Assembly: GCA_934102335.1 (NCBI GenBank)
Contig: CAKOSP010000005.1
Span: 68,179 to 132,178 of the forward strand
Reading direction: 5' to 3'
Source of the DNA: an uncultured Bacilli bacterium
Lineage (GTDB): Bacteria > Bacillota_I > Bacilli_A > RF39 > UBA660
Length of the DNA stretch: 64,000 nt
Shown: piece after piece, positions 35,926 to 44,776 of the stretch
How positions within the stretch are numbered: the first letter of the stretch is position 1
How the letters are laid out: each line of letters starts with the position of its first letter
Position numbers and translations under genes: made by a program
Notes under the pieces: model-generated
What the model was told of the DNA's origin: nothing
The model's input: only the letters and a program-made list of their open reading frames with translations
Databases searched by the model: none

Positions 35926-36806
35926 AAATAAGAGTGAGTGAATATAATTTAAAAAGTAGTAAAAGTGGCAATAGTTTTAATATTGCTCTTTTTTCTGATA
36001 TACATTATAGCGGTTTGAATTTTAATATAAATAAATTAAACATTATAGTTCAAGAGTTAGAAGAAGCAAGACCTGATTTTATCTGCATTCCAGGCGATTT
36101 TTTGGATGATGCTAAAGCAATTGATGAAAGTATTGAGTTTAACGACTTTTTATTTAGATGTAGTGCTATAGCACCTACAATTTTGTCAATAGGAAATCAT
36201 GATAATAGAATTATTAAAGATAATAAACCTAAGTATGTTGATATTACAGATTTTTTAGAAGAATTAAAAAGTATTCATAATGTTTATGTTTTAGAAAATA
36301 AGTGTATTACAATTAATGGGGTAGATTTTTATGGCCTTTATTTACCAAACAATATTTATTCAGAGTCTGAAGATAAATATATTGATTTAGCAACAAAATA
36401 TTTAAAAAAACATCCGATAAAATTTAAAAATGATACTTATAATGTTTTACTTTCTCATGTGCCCACTATTTTTGCAGAAAATAAAATATTTAAATATATT
36501 GAAAATGTGGATTTGATACTTTCTGGTCATATGCATAATGGTGGAGTTCCAATTGGATTAGATTCATTTTTAAAAACAGATAGAGGATTAATATCTCCAG
36601 GTAATAAACCTTTTCCTAAGTTTGCAAGAGGTACTGTAAAAGTTAATAATAAGAAAACACAATTAGTTATTTCTAAGTGTGTTACAATGGTACAAGATTG
36701 TGCTCCTTCGATTTTAAAACCTTTAAATGTTTTGTATCCAATAAATATTGAATATATTAGGGTTAATAGAAAATATGAAAAAGAAAAAATTGACAATATT
36801 ATATGA
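35922..36806 (+). CDS. Calcineurin-like metallophosphoesterase
   Basis: 294 residues with the five metallophosphoesterase blocks: ALFSDIHYSG (D26, H28), IPGDFLDD, IGNHDN, LLSHVP and LSGHMHNGG. It is probably membrane-linked or cytoplasmic, as there is no signal peptide. A paralog with the same opening MKIRV-x-EY is at 41727. ATGA overlap with the preceding gene shows coupling. Substrate is unknown; relatives include UDP-2,3-diacylglucosamine- and YkuE-type phosphodiesterases. Confidence 0.88.
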   Translation: MKIRVSEYNLKSSKSGNSFNIALFSDIHYSGLNFNINKLNIIVQELEEARPDFICIPGDFLDDAKAIDESIEFNDFLFRCSAIAPTILSIGNHDNRIIKDNKPKYVDITDFLEELKSIHNVYVLENKCITINGVDFYGLYLPNNIYSESEDKYIDLATKYLKKHPIKFKNDTYNVLLSHVPTIFAENKIFKYIENVDLILSGHMHNGGVPIGLDSFLKTDRGLISPGNKPFPKFARGTVKVNNKKTQLVISKCVTMVQDCAPSILKPLNVLYPINIEYIRVNRKYEKEKIDNII

Positions 36807-37407
36807 AGATAAAAATTTACTAGTTGTCTATAAAGAATCAGGCTTGCTAACTATATCTACAGAAAAAGAAAAATATAACACTTTATTTCATGAAGTTAGT
36901 TTATATCTTCATAAGAAAAATCAAAAGGCATTTATTGTTCATAGATTAGATAAAGATACGTCTGGTTTAATTATTTTTGCTAAAGATTTAAAATCAAAAA
37001 ATATTTTACAAGAAAACTGGGATAGTGTAGTAAGAAAATATTATGCTGTAGTTTTGGGTAAATTAGTGGGATTTGATACGATAAAATCATATTTATATGA
37101 AGATAAAACTTTTTATACACATGTAAGTAAGTCAAATAAAGGCCTACTTGCTATTACAAATTATAATTCTTTAAAATCAAATGATAAATATTCTCTTTTG
37201 GATATAAGAATTTTAACTGGTAGAAAGAATCAAATAAGAGTTCAGTTAAATAATATTGGTTATCCTATATTGGGTGATAAAAAATATGGAAATAATAGAT
37301 TTAAGAGATTAATGTTAGAAGCCTATTATTTAAATTTTAAACATCCCATTACTAAAGAAAAAATTGAAATAAATCTTAAATTAAACCCTTTGTTTGACTT
37401 AAATTAA
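36775..37407 (+). CDS. RluA-family pseudouridine synthase
   Basis: Isomerises uridine in rRNA or tRNA. The catalytic motif is IVHRLDKDTSGLIIFAK, with the aspartate in HRLD; later GRKNQIRVQL and HPITKE are family-typical. The ATG at 36775 gives 210 residues and is preferred over the TTG at 36748; both overlap the end of the phosphoesterase gene. There is no S4 domain, so it is a short RluA/RluC-type form. Confidence 0.9.
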   Translation: MKKKKLTILYEDKNLLVVYKESGLLTISTEKEKYNTLFHEVSLYLHKKNQKAFIVHRLDKDTSGLIIFAKDLKSKNILQENWDSVVRKYYAVVLGKLVGFDTIKSYLYEDKTFYTHVSKSNKGLLAITNYNSLKSNDKYSLLDIRILTGRKNQIRVQLNNIGYPILGDKKYGNNRFKRLMLEAYYLNFKHPITKEKIEINLKLNPLFDLN

Positions 37408-37438
37408 TATTTTATTTATAATGTTGTTAGGAGGGTTT

Positions 37439-38158
37439 ATGCGAGAACCAGAGTTAAAAGTTAGTCAAGTTATTACGGCAGCAAGAAGTGAGTATACTAA
37501 ATTAAAAAAAGATTTGCAGAATATAAAATATTCATTAAGATGTTATGATTCTGAACAATTTTATGATATTAATAAAATTAATGCTGTGGTACACGGTCCT
37601 GGAAATATTACTTTTTATATGACTGATAAAAATAATAAATTATATTATTTAGGGAAAATTGTAAACCGAGATTTTTTTGATGAAGGTTATTACAAAACAG
37701 ATGATGTTTATATGATAAATGATAATTTAGCATTAGGAATTAATCCTGTGGCAAATTATTTTATAGCTGTTAATTTAAATAATATTGCAAATAATCTTAT
37801 GATTAAATATCCTATTGATTATCAATGTCAAAGTGAAGAAAAATTATTTTCTTTTAATATGAATTCTTGTGGAATTTTTACATCTTCTTTTGATAATTCA
37901 TTTTTATCGTCTTCTGTTGATTATGATCCAAATAGTGATCAAATTAATTCAATGTCAAGCTTTAAGGAAAACCATAGTGTTTTAATTGAAGAAAGTCTTT
38001 CTAAAAGAATACCAATTGATTATTTACCATTTGAATTATTAGAACTTGTATATTCTAAGGGGGCTTATTGTACAGAAGTTGTTCCAAATAATTATGAAAC
38101 TAAATCAGATGTTTATATAATCAATGATAATGGTTCTAGAGTATTAAGAAAAGAGTAA
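37439..38158 (+). CDS. Conserved-looking hypothetical protein
   Basis: ATG at 37439 is set by TTAGGAGGG just upstream; the ATG at 37421 overlaps that RBS. 239 residues, hydrophilic, no signal peptide or membrane segment. It is rich in Asn, Asp and Tyr. No motif was recognised. The next gene begins 14 nt later and encodes a single-pass membrane protein, so they may act together. Confidence 0.55.
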   Translation: MREPELKVSQVITAARSEYTKLKKDLQNIKYSLRCYDSEQFYDINKINAVVHGPGNITFYMTDKNNKLYYLGKIVNRDFFDEGYYKTDDVYMINDNLALGINPVANYFIAVNLNNIANNLMIKYPIDYQCQSEEKLFSFNMNSCGIFTSSFDNSFLSSSVDYDPNSDQINSMSSFKENHSVLIEESLSKRIPIDYLPFELLELVYSKGAYCTEVVPNNYETKSDVYIINDNGSRVLRKE

Positions 38159-38172
38159 TAGAGTGATTAATT

Positions 38173-38994
38173 ATGGCAAAAAAAGAAATAGATGAAACAG
38201 AAAAAATGAAATTAGAGTTGCTTGATTATTTAAAAAATCAGGTAGATATTGAAGTAAGTAGCGCGGTAAAAAAAGCAGAAAGTAGGTTTATTAGACATAA
38301 AAACGCTGTGATTTTAAGGAAAAATATAATTATTTTAATTTTAACTGCTATTATTGTAGGAGGAATATATTTTTTATATAACGATCATTATTTTGATAAA
38401 TTTTTTAATAAACAAACGGTGAAAACTGAAGAAAAAAATACTGACGAAGAAAAAAACACAGATTTAAAAGAAGAATATGCTTATTTTTTAGATAACATTT
38501 TGATAAGTGAAAATTCTAAATATATTAAAGATTATTATGATGGTAATTTATCTTTAGAGCTAAAACTTAATTTGGCAATGAATTTAATTGATTTTACTAG
38601 CTTAGAAACAGATGAAGATACAACTATAATTTCTGATGAAATCTTAAAAGATGCGTATCAAAAGTTATTTACAGATAAATATGAATCTAAATCATTTAAT
38701 TATAATCAAATTGATATTAAATATTTAAAAAGTCAAGGTATATATTTATCTAATTCTAGTTTATTTAAAAATGAATCTAATATTGCAAGATATATTATCG
38801 ACGTTACTAAAGAAGACGATAAAGTAATTATTAAAACTGTAGAGGGATTAATAATTGATGGAAATGTGTATAATATTTTGGATAATAAAAAAATTGGAAA
38901 ATATAATAATAATCTAGAGTCGTATAGTAAAAAACTTAGTTTATTGACTTATACTTTTAAAGATGAAAAGTTAGTTAGCATTAGTAAATCATAA
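38173..38994 (+). CDS. Single-pass membrane protein, unknown function
   Basis: 273 residues. A charged N-terminal helix (about 1-45) precedes a membrane segment (about 50-68), a Lys/Glu linker and an external domain of about 170 residues. No family is recognised. Its stop codon lies in the loop of the terminator that follows. Confidence 0.55.
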   Translation: MAKKEIDETEKMKLELLDYLKNQVDIEVSSAVKKAESRFIRHKNAVILRKNIIILILTAIIVGGIYFLYNDHYFDKFFNKQTVKTEEKNTDEEKNTDLKEEYAYFLDNILISENSKYIKDYYDGNLSLELKLNLAMNLIDFTSLETDEDTTIISDEILKDAYQKLFTDKYESKSFNYNQIDIKYLKSQGIYLSNSSLFKNESNIARYIIDVTKEDDKVIIKTVEGLIIDGNVYNILDNKKIGKYNNNLESYSKKLSLLTYTFKDEKLVSISKS

Positions 38995-39007
38995 AGATTT
39001 ACTTTTT
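38983..39007 (+). terminator. Terminator overlapping the end of the 38173 gene
   Basis: AGTAAATC (38983-38990) pairs with GATTTACT (38996-39003), then TTTTT. The TAA stop is in the loop. Confidence 0.75.
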
Positions 39008-39073
39008 GTTTACATAAATTTTTTAATAAACTAAAAACTTATGATATAATTTAACTATAGAGTGGTGATAAGA

Positions 39074-40105
39074 GTGAAACATAGAAAGTTGAATATGTTT
39101 ATTATATTGGTACTTACGGGGTTTATGCTTTGGTATTTATTAAAGGACCATTATTTTGAAATAATAGATTCATTAAAAAATGCTAATTATTTGTGTATAT
39201 TATTGGCTGTTCTTGTTTATTCTTTTCATATTTTATTTGATGTATTATCATTTGATAGTTTAACCAAAATGTATTCAAATAAAGTAAGCTTTTTATACCA
39301 GGTTTATTTAGGAATAATTTATAGATTTTTTTCTGGTGTAACACCACTTGCTACTGGTGGTCAACCAATGCTTGTTTATGAATTAAAAAAGAAAGATATA
39401 TCTATTTCCAATGGTACTAATATATGTGTTCAAGCATATATGGTATTTCAAGTTGCTTTAATGATTTTAGGATTTATAGCTATAATTTTGAATAAAACAT
39501 TACATTTATTTGCTTATGTTCCTTTTCTTGCTCAGTTAACGGCAGTGGGTTTCATAATAAATTTTTTTATTCTGATATTACTTTTGTGTGTTAGTTTTTC
39601 TAAAAATTTTAATAAAGTTGTTGTAGGTTTTTTGGTAAAGATTTTATCTAAGCTTAAAATTATAAAAAATAAAGAAAAGGTAATGGATAAGTGTCAAAAA
39701 GTTTGTGATGAGTATTATAAAAATGCTAAAATTTTACTTAAAAATAAATTAACTTTATTTAAGTGTATTGGATTTCAGTGTATTTCTTTGACATTTTTAT
39801 ATTTAGTACCATTTGTTTTATCATACGCGCTTAAGATAAATGGAAGTTTTACTTGGTACGAGTCAATATCTGCAGCATCTTATGTATTTATGATGGGATG
39901 TTATGTACCTATACCTGGTGCTACAGGTGGTATGGAATATGGTTTTTCAGGATTTTTTGGAAATTTTGTTAGTGGGTATCAACTAAGTGCTTTTTTAGTT
40001 AGTTGGAGAACAATAACTTATTATATTCCTCTTTTATTTGGGGCTATAGTATTTAATATTAAAAAGAATAGAGAAAAAATTGGAGATAATAAAAATGGAA
40101 AGTAA
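39074..40105 (+). CDS. Flippase-like membrane protein (UPF0104/MprF-type domain)
   Basis: Eight or so membrane segments over 343 residues. GVTPLATGGQPMLVYELKK and VPIPGATGGMEYGFSGFFG are hallmark loops of the lysylphosphatidylglycerol-synthetase transmembrane/YbhN family. Start is taken as GTG at 39074, which follows GTGGTGAT; the upstream GTG codons overlap that RBS. A TATAAT at 39045-39050 probably drives it. Role may be lipid translocation; no synthetase domain is attached. Confidence 0.85.
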   Translation: MKHRKLNMFIILVLTGFMLWYLLKDHYFEIIDSLKNANYLCILLAVLVYSFHILFDVLSFDSLTKMYSNKVSFLYQVYLGIIYRFFSGVTPLATGGQPMLVYELKKKDISISNGTNICVQAYMVFQVALMILGFIAIILNKTLHLFAYVPFLAQLTAVGFIINFFILILLLCVSFSKNFNKVVVGFLVKILSKLKIIKNKEKVMDKCQKVCDEYYKNAKILLKNKLTLFKCIGFQCISLTFLYLVPFVLSYALKINGSFTWYESISAASYVFMMGCYVPIPGATGGMEYGFSGFFGNFVSGYQLSAFLVSWRTITYYIPLLFGAIVFNIKKNREKIGDNKNGK

Positions 40106-40967
40106 TTTAATAATGTTTAAAAACTTTATAAATTTTAATGTCGAGTCAAAAAAATTAATTCAAAAAATGGCTATGGATTTAAGATATAGTGGCGATGAAG
40201 AATACTTAGTTAAGTATAGTGATTATATAAATGAGTGTTTTCCATTTTTAAAAAAATATATTTTAATGATGGCAGATATCTATTTTAAAGATGATGTTTC
40301 TTATTTATCACAGTATCTTGATAAAATTAAGCTTGTAATGGAAAAATCTGGTTGTGATAGAGATAAATTGAGAGATTTCTATCAAGCATATGTGTCTGAT
40401 ATGTCTAAAGATTTTGTTAAAAAAGTTGGGGAGAATTGTAAAGGATATTATGGTTATTCTCAGATAAGTATTAAAGATGCTAAAACGATTAATGAAATTA
40501 TTCATTACATGCATGCTTATGTTATAAATAATGAAAAAATATTGAGTAGTATTCCTCCTTTAAAAGAACACAATAAAGATGAAATTAGTGGCGTGGTGTT
40601 ACGAGGAGATAATTCGCAGCTAGGAAATACTATTTATGATAATCTTTCTCCTGCTCAAATTGATTTTTATATGGATATTGTTTGTTATGGCGATGATAAA
40701 GCGATTCTTTTAGTTCGCGATGTTGCACATGCACTTTCAATACAAATAAAAAAATATGAAGGTGGATATTTTGTAGAGTACTTTGTGCCTAAAATTTGTA
40801 ATGTAGAAATGGTAAATAAATTACCCGGTGTAACAAAGGTTGTTGATGATTCTTCATATACAATTGGTCAATTTGAAATTGCTGAGAAAGATTTTCCAGC
40901 ATCGTTGTATCAATTTGTGAAAATGGTTCCAACTGATGCTGATATGTTATTAAATAAGGGAAGGTAA
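40095..40967 (+). CDS. Hypothetical cytoplasmic protein
   Basis: ATG at 40095 follows TTGGAGAT; the TTG at 40080 overlaps it. 290 residues with no membrane segment. A helical N-terminal part (to about 150) is followed by a mixed domain with SGVVLRGDNSQLGNTIYDNL and YGDDKAILLVRDVAHALSIQ. I do not recognise a family. It overlaps the flippase-like gene by 11 nt. Confidence 0.55.
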   Translation: MESNLIMFKNFINFNVESKKLIQKMAMDLRYSGDEEYLVKYSDYINECFPFLKKYILMMADIYFKDDVSYLSQYLDKIKLVMEKSGCDRDKLRDFYQAYVSDMSKDFVKKVGENCKGYYGYSQISIKDAKTINEIIHYMHAYVINNEKILSSIPPLKEHNKDEISGVVLRGDNSQLGNTIYDNLSPAQIDFYMDIVCYGDDKAILLVRDVAHALSIQIKKYEGGYFVEYFVPKICNVEMVNKLPGVTKVVDDSSYTIGQFEIAEKDFPASLYQFVKMVPTDADMLLNKGR

Positions 40968-40984
40968 ATCTCTTATTTTTTTAT

Positions 40985-41013
40985 TTGACATATACTTTTT
41001 TTGCTGATAGAAT
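40985..41013 (+). promoter_or_regulatory. Promoter of the YgjV-like gene
   Basis: Near-consensus -35 TTGACA at 40985-40990, 17-nt spacer, -10 TAGAAT at 41008-41013. Confidence 0.78.
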
Positions 41014-41040
41014 ATAGTTTGTTATAAAGGAAGTGTTTAC

Positions 41041-41730
41041 ATGGAAATTGTTCCAATAATTGTTGCCCAGGTTTTATCTTTATTAAATGGGGGATTTTTA
41101 GTTGCAAGTATGCGCTGTAAAAACAAAGATAAATTTTTGATTTTAAATTCAATAGCTAATGCATTTGGTTTTGCTTCAATGGTTGTTTTAGGAGCATATG
41201 CTGCTGCAATAGGTCCAATTGTTTTAACTATTCAAGGTGTTGTAAGTCATTTATTTGAGAAAAAAGGCATTAAACAACCCAAATGGATGTTACCACTTTA
41301 CATCGGTTTAAGTATTTTAGGTGGGGCTTTGACAGTTAAGTCGCTTTTAGGAATTTTACCAGTTTTATCTAGTGCTTTTGCTTCTGCTATGTTAATGAGT
41401 AAAGATATGAAAACTTCACGTAGAATAGGACTTGTTAGTTCATCAATTGCTTTACCATATTTAGTTGTTAATAAAGCATATGTTGCTGCTTTAGTATTTT
41501 CTAGTAATTTTATAAGTACTTTACAAGCCATTTATAAATTAGATTATAAAAAAGCAAAAAAAGTTGAAGATGAAAAAAGTATAATTGTTGAAGAAAAATC
41601 TAGTGATAAACAAGAAGAATTAAAACTTGAAAGAAAACAAGAGGATGTTTACGAAAAAAATATAGTTAAAAATAATAATATTTCATATCATCAAGATAAA
41701 CCTTTAGTTAGAAAAAGGAAACGAAAATGA
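41041..41730 (+). CDS. YgjV-like membrane protein
   Basis: 229 residues. Five or so membrane segments in the first 170 residues, with AQVLSLLNGGFLVASMRCKNK and NSIANAFGFASMVVLGAY matching the YgjV-like pattern of paired helices. A charged C-terminal tail of about 55 residues rich in Lys and Glu is extra. Function of the family is unknown. Overlaps the next gene by 4 nt. Confidence 0.7.
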   Translation: MEIVPIIVAQVLSLLNGGFLVASMRCKNKDKFLILNSIANAFGFASMVVLGAYAAAIGPIVLTIQGVVSHLFEKKGIKQPKWMLPLYIGLSILGGALTVKSLLGILPVLSSAFASAMLMSKDMKTSRRIGLVSSSIALPYLVVNKAYVAALVFSSNFISTLQAIYKLDYKKAKKVEDEKSIIVEEKSSDKQEELKLERKQEDVYEKNIVKNNNISYHQDKPLVRKRKRK

Positions 41731-42617
41731 AAATAAGGGTAAATGAATATTTATTACAAGATAAAAATGTTAAAAAAGAAAAAAATTTAGCAAGTATTGC
41801 TGATATACACGGAAATACATTGGCTATGAATTTAATTGTTAAACTTTTAAAAGAATATTCTTTAAATTATATATGTTTAGTTGGAGATACTGTAGATTGT
41901 AAAAAAGATGAAAATAAAACTGAGTTGGTATCTTGTTTAAAAGAATTAAATAGGATGTGTTATGTCTTTTTATCTATGGGTAATCATGAAATTTATGAGA
42001 AGGATATATATCTTTACGATAGAAGTAAGAAAATTATAACTGAAAACTATTTAAATTTTTTTAAACAATTAGATGGATTAACTAATTGTATTAGTTTTTT
42101 AAACGAATTTAATAGCTTAGAATTACCCGATAATATTCAGATTAATGCATTAAATGTACCATTTGTATGTTATAAATATGAAACAAAGGAAAATTTTGAA
42201 CAATTTCTTTCTACACTTAATTTGGAATTTGACGAAGATAAATTTAATATTTTACTTTCACATTCTCCTAATTGTATACTTCAGAATAATATTATTAGTT
42301 ATTTTAAAGAAATGAATTTGATTTTGAGTGGCCATAATCATGGAGGATTAGTACCAACATTTTTACAAGATATTATAAAAGGTCATAAAGGTATAGTGGG
42401 ACCATATGGTAAAATTTTTCAAAACAATTCATATGGTACTTGGACAAATGACAATACTTCTTTAATAGTTAATAATGGTGTAACTAGAATTAGTGATACT
42501 AAACTATTGGGCATTTCTGATTCAATTTTTATGCCTGAAGTTGATATAGTAAATATAAAGCCTAGTAATGAACATTCTTTAAATTTAGTTAGAAGAAAAG
42601 TTTATAATGTAAAATAA
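41727..42617 (+). CDS. Metallophosphoesterase, paralog of 35922
   Basis: 296 residues. Blocks are ASIADIHGN, LVGDTVDCKKD, SMGNHE, LLSHSP and LSGHNHGG. It begins MKIRVNEY, like the 35922 protein (MKIRVSEY), and ends with a similar strand pattern, so the two are paralogs. Both start with an ATGA overlap behind a membrane protein gene. Confidence 0.87.
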   Translation: MKIRVNEYLLQDKNVKKEKNLASIADIHGNTLAMNLIVKLLKEYSLNYICLVGDTVDCKKDENKTELVSCLKELNRMCYVFLSMGNHEIYEKDIYLYDRSKKIITENYLNFFKQLDGLTNCISFLNEFNSLELPDNIQINALNVPFVCYKYETKENFEQFLSTLNLEFDEDKFNILLSHSPNCILQNNIISYFKEMNLILSGHNHGGLVPTFLQDIIKGHKGIVGPYGKIFQNNSYGTWTNDNTSLIVNNGVTRISDTKLLGISDSIFMPEVDIVNIKPSNEHSLNLVRRKVYNVK

Positions 42618-42625
42618 GATATTAT

Positions 42626-42649
42626 AGCAAAGAATTACTTTGCTTTTTT
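42626..42649 (+). terminator. Terminator before uvrB
   Basis: AGCAAAG (42626-42632) pairs with CTTTGCT (42638-42644), loop AATTA, then TTTTTT. Confidence 0.88.
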
Positions 42650-42667
42650 AAATTCAAATAAAATGTG

Positions 42668-42696
42668 TTGATATAAAAACAAATGTTTGTTATAAT
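42668..42696 (+). promoter_or_regulatory. uvrB promoter with candidate LexA/DinR box
   Basis: -35 TTGATA at 42668-42673, 17-nt spacer, -10 TATAAT at 42691-42696. The spacer holds the palindrome AACAAATGTTTGTT (42678-42691), which fits the Gram-positive LexA core AAC-RNRY-GTT in a degenerate form. A repressor there would block RNA polymerase directly. Agreement with uvrB as a known SOS gene supports it. Confidence 0.65.
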
Positions 42697-42773
42697 GGAG
42701 TATGAAATTAAATATATTTTGCCTTGTATTAAATAGAAAATATTAAACAAAATAAAAGTAATGGAGGTTAAGA

Positions 42774-44714
42774 ATGTTTAAATTAATATCAAAATATAAG
42801 CCTAGTGGAGATCAACCAGAGGCTATTAAAGAACTAGTTGATGGTATAAAAGCTGGAAAGAAAGAACAAGTTTTACTTGGGGCAACAGGAACTGGTAAGA
42901 CCTTTACTATGGCTAATGTAATTGCAAATGTTAATAAGCCAACTTTAGTTTTGGCACATAATAAAACTTTAGCAGGTCAACTTTATAGTGAGTTTAAAGA
43001 ATTATTTCCTGAAAATCACGTTGAATACTTTGTATCATACTACGACTATTATCAACCGGAAGCATATAAACCTTCAACTGACACTTATATAGAAAAAGAT
43101 GCTTCCATAAATGATGAAATTGATGAATTAAGACATTCTGCTACATCAAATCTTATTAATTTTGACGATGTAATAGTTGTTGCTTCTGTTTCTTCAATAT
43201 ATGGTATTGGTGAAAAAGAAGAATATCAAAAAAATATGTTAGTGGTTAATTTAAATGATAAAATTAATCGAAATGAAATAGCTACGAAGTTAATTGATAT
43301 GACTTATGAAAGAAATGATTTAGATTTTCATCGTGGTACTTTTCGAATTAGGGGTAATAATATTGATATAATTCCAGTTAATAATAAAGAAAGTGGTATA
43401 AGAATAATACTTGATGATGATATTGTTGATGAAATATGTACATTTGATCTTTTAAATGGTAATGTTTTAACTAGAAAAAAGACGGTAGTAATATCTCCAG
43501 CTTCACATTTTGTTACGAGCCCAGAAAAACTAGAAGAAGCCATAAGAAGAATTCAAAATGAGTTGCAAGAACAAATTAAGTATTTTCATGAAAATGGAAA
43601 ATTAATTGAAGAACAAAGAATAAAGGAAAGAACAAATTATGATATTGAAATGCTTAAAGAAACAGGATTTTGTAATGGAGTAGAGAATTATTCTAGACAT
43701 TTAGCTTTAAGAAGTGAAGGAGAAACACCTTCTTGTTTGTTAGACTTTTTTCCAGAAGATTTTTTGTTATTGGTTGATGAATCACACGTAACCCTTCCTC
43801 AAGTTAGAGGAATGTATAACGGTGATAGAATGAGAAAGCAAACTTTGGTTGATTACGGATTTAGACTTCCATCAGCATTAGACAATAGACCATTAAAATT
43901 TGAAGAATTTGAATCGCATATTAAGCACGCTATATATGTTTCAGCAACTCCTGGTGATTACGAATTAGAACATACTAATAATCAATACGTTGAGCAAATA
44001 ATTAGACCAACTGGTTTATTGGATCCTATAATTGAGGTTAAACCTACAATAGGTCAAATTGATGATATTATTGCTCAAATAAATGATAGGATTTCTAAAA
44101 ATGAAAGAGTTTTAATTACAACCCTTACTATCAGAATGAGTGAAGAATTAACAAGTTATTTAAAAGGTGTAGGTATTAAGGTTGCATACTTACATAGTGA
44201 GATTAAAACATTAGAAAGACTTCAACTAATTCATGATCTTAGAGCAGGTATATATGATGTTATAGTAGGTATAAACTTACTTAGGGAAGGTTTAGATATT
44301 CCTGAAGTTAGTTTAATATGTATTTTGGATGCTGATAAACAAGGATTTTTGAGAAGTACTAGATCACTAATTCAAACTATTGGAAGGGCAGCTAGAAATG
44401 AAAATGGTAAAGTCATTATGTATGCTGATAATATATCTCCTTCGATGGATGAGGCTATAAAAGAAACTAAAAGACGTAGAGAAATTCAGGAAAAATATAA
44501 TGAAGAACATGGTATCGTTCCTAAAACAATTATAAAAGAAATTAAAGAAGTTATATCTAATGAAATTAAGAAACCTAAAAAAGAAAAAATGAGTAAAAAA
44601 GATAAAGTTAAAATGATGGTGGATATTGAACAAGAAATGAAAGAAGCTGCTAAAAATCTTGATTTTGAAAGAGCTATGGAATTAAGAGATATACTTTTTG
44701 AAATGAGAAAATAG
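42774..44714 (+). CDS. uvrB: UvrABC excision nuclease subunit B
   Basis: Helicase-like damage-verification subunit of nucleotide excision repair. Walker A is [10 protein letters not shown], the beta-hairpin region is [21 protein letters not shown] is motif II, and [10 protein letters not shown] is motif VI. The UVR domain that binds UvrC is at the C-terminus ([18 protein letters not shown]). 646 residues, full length. RBS GGAGGTTAAG. uvrA is not in the window. Confidence 0.97.
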   Translation: MFKLISKYKPSGDQPEAIKELVDGIKAGKKEQVLLGATGTGKTFTMANVIANVNKPTLVLAHNKTLAGQLYSEFKELFPENHVEYFVSYYDYYQPEAYKPSTDTYIEKDASINDEIDELRHSATSNLINFDDVIVVASVSSIYGIGEKEEYQKNMLVVNLNDKINRNEIATKLIDMTYERNDLDFHRGTFRIRGNNIDIIPVNNKESGIRIILDDDIVDEICTFDLLNGNVLTRKKTVVISPASHFVTSPEKLEEAIRRIQNELQEQIKYFHENGKLIEEQRIKERTNYDIEMLKETGFCNGVENYSRHLALRSEGETPSCLLDFFPEDFLLLVDESHVTLPQVRGMYNGDRMRKQTLVDYGFRLPSALDNRPLKFEEFESHIKHAIYVSATPGDYELEHTNNQYVEQIIRPTGLLDPIIEVKPTIGQIDDIIAQINDRISKNERVLITTLTIRMSEELTSYLKGVGIKVAYLHSEIKTLERLQLIHDLRAGIYDVIVGINLLREGLDIPEVSLICILDADKQGFLRSTRSLIQTIGRAARNENGKVIMYADNISPSMDEAIKETKRRREIQEKYNEEHGIVPKTIIKEIKEVISNEIKKPKKEKMSKKDKVKMMVDIEQEMKEAAKNLDFERAMELRDILFEMRK

Positions 44715-44737
44715 TTAAAGATGTTCTTTAACTTTTT
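44713..44737 (+). terminator. uvrB terminator
   Basis: AGTTAAAG (44713-44720) pairs with CTTTAACT (44726-44733), loop ATGTT, then T tract; begins in the stop codon. Confidence 0.85.
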
Positions 44738-44776
44738 CTTTATGTATGATAAACTTAAACTAGAGGCGGGTGTGAT

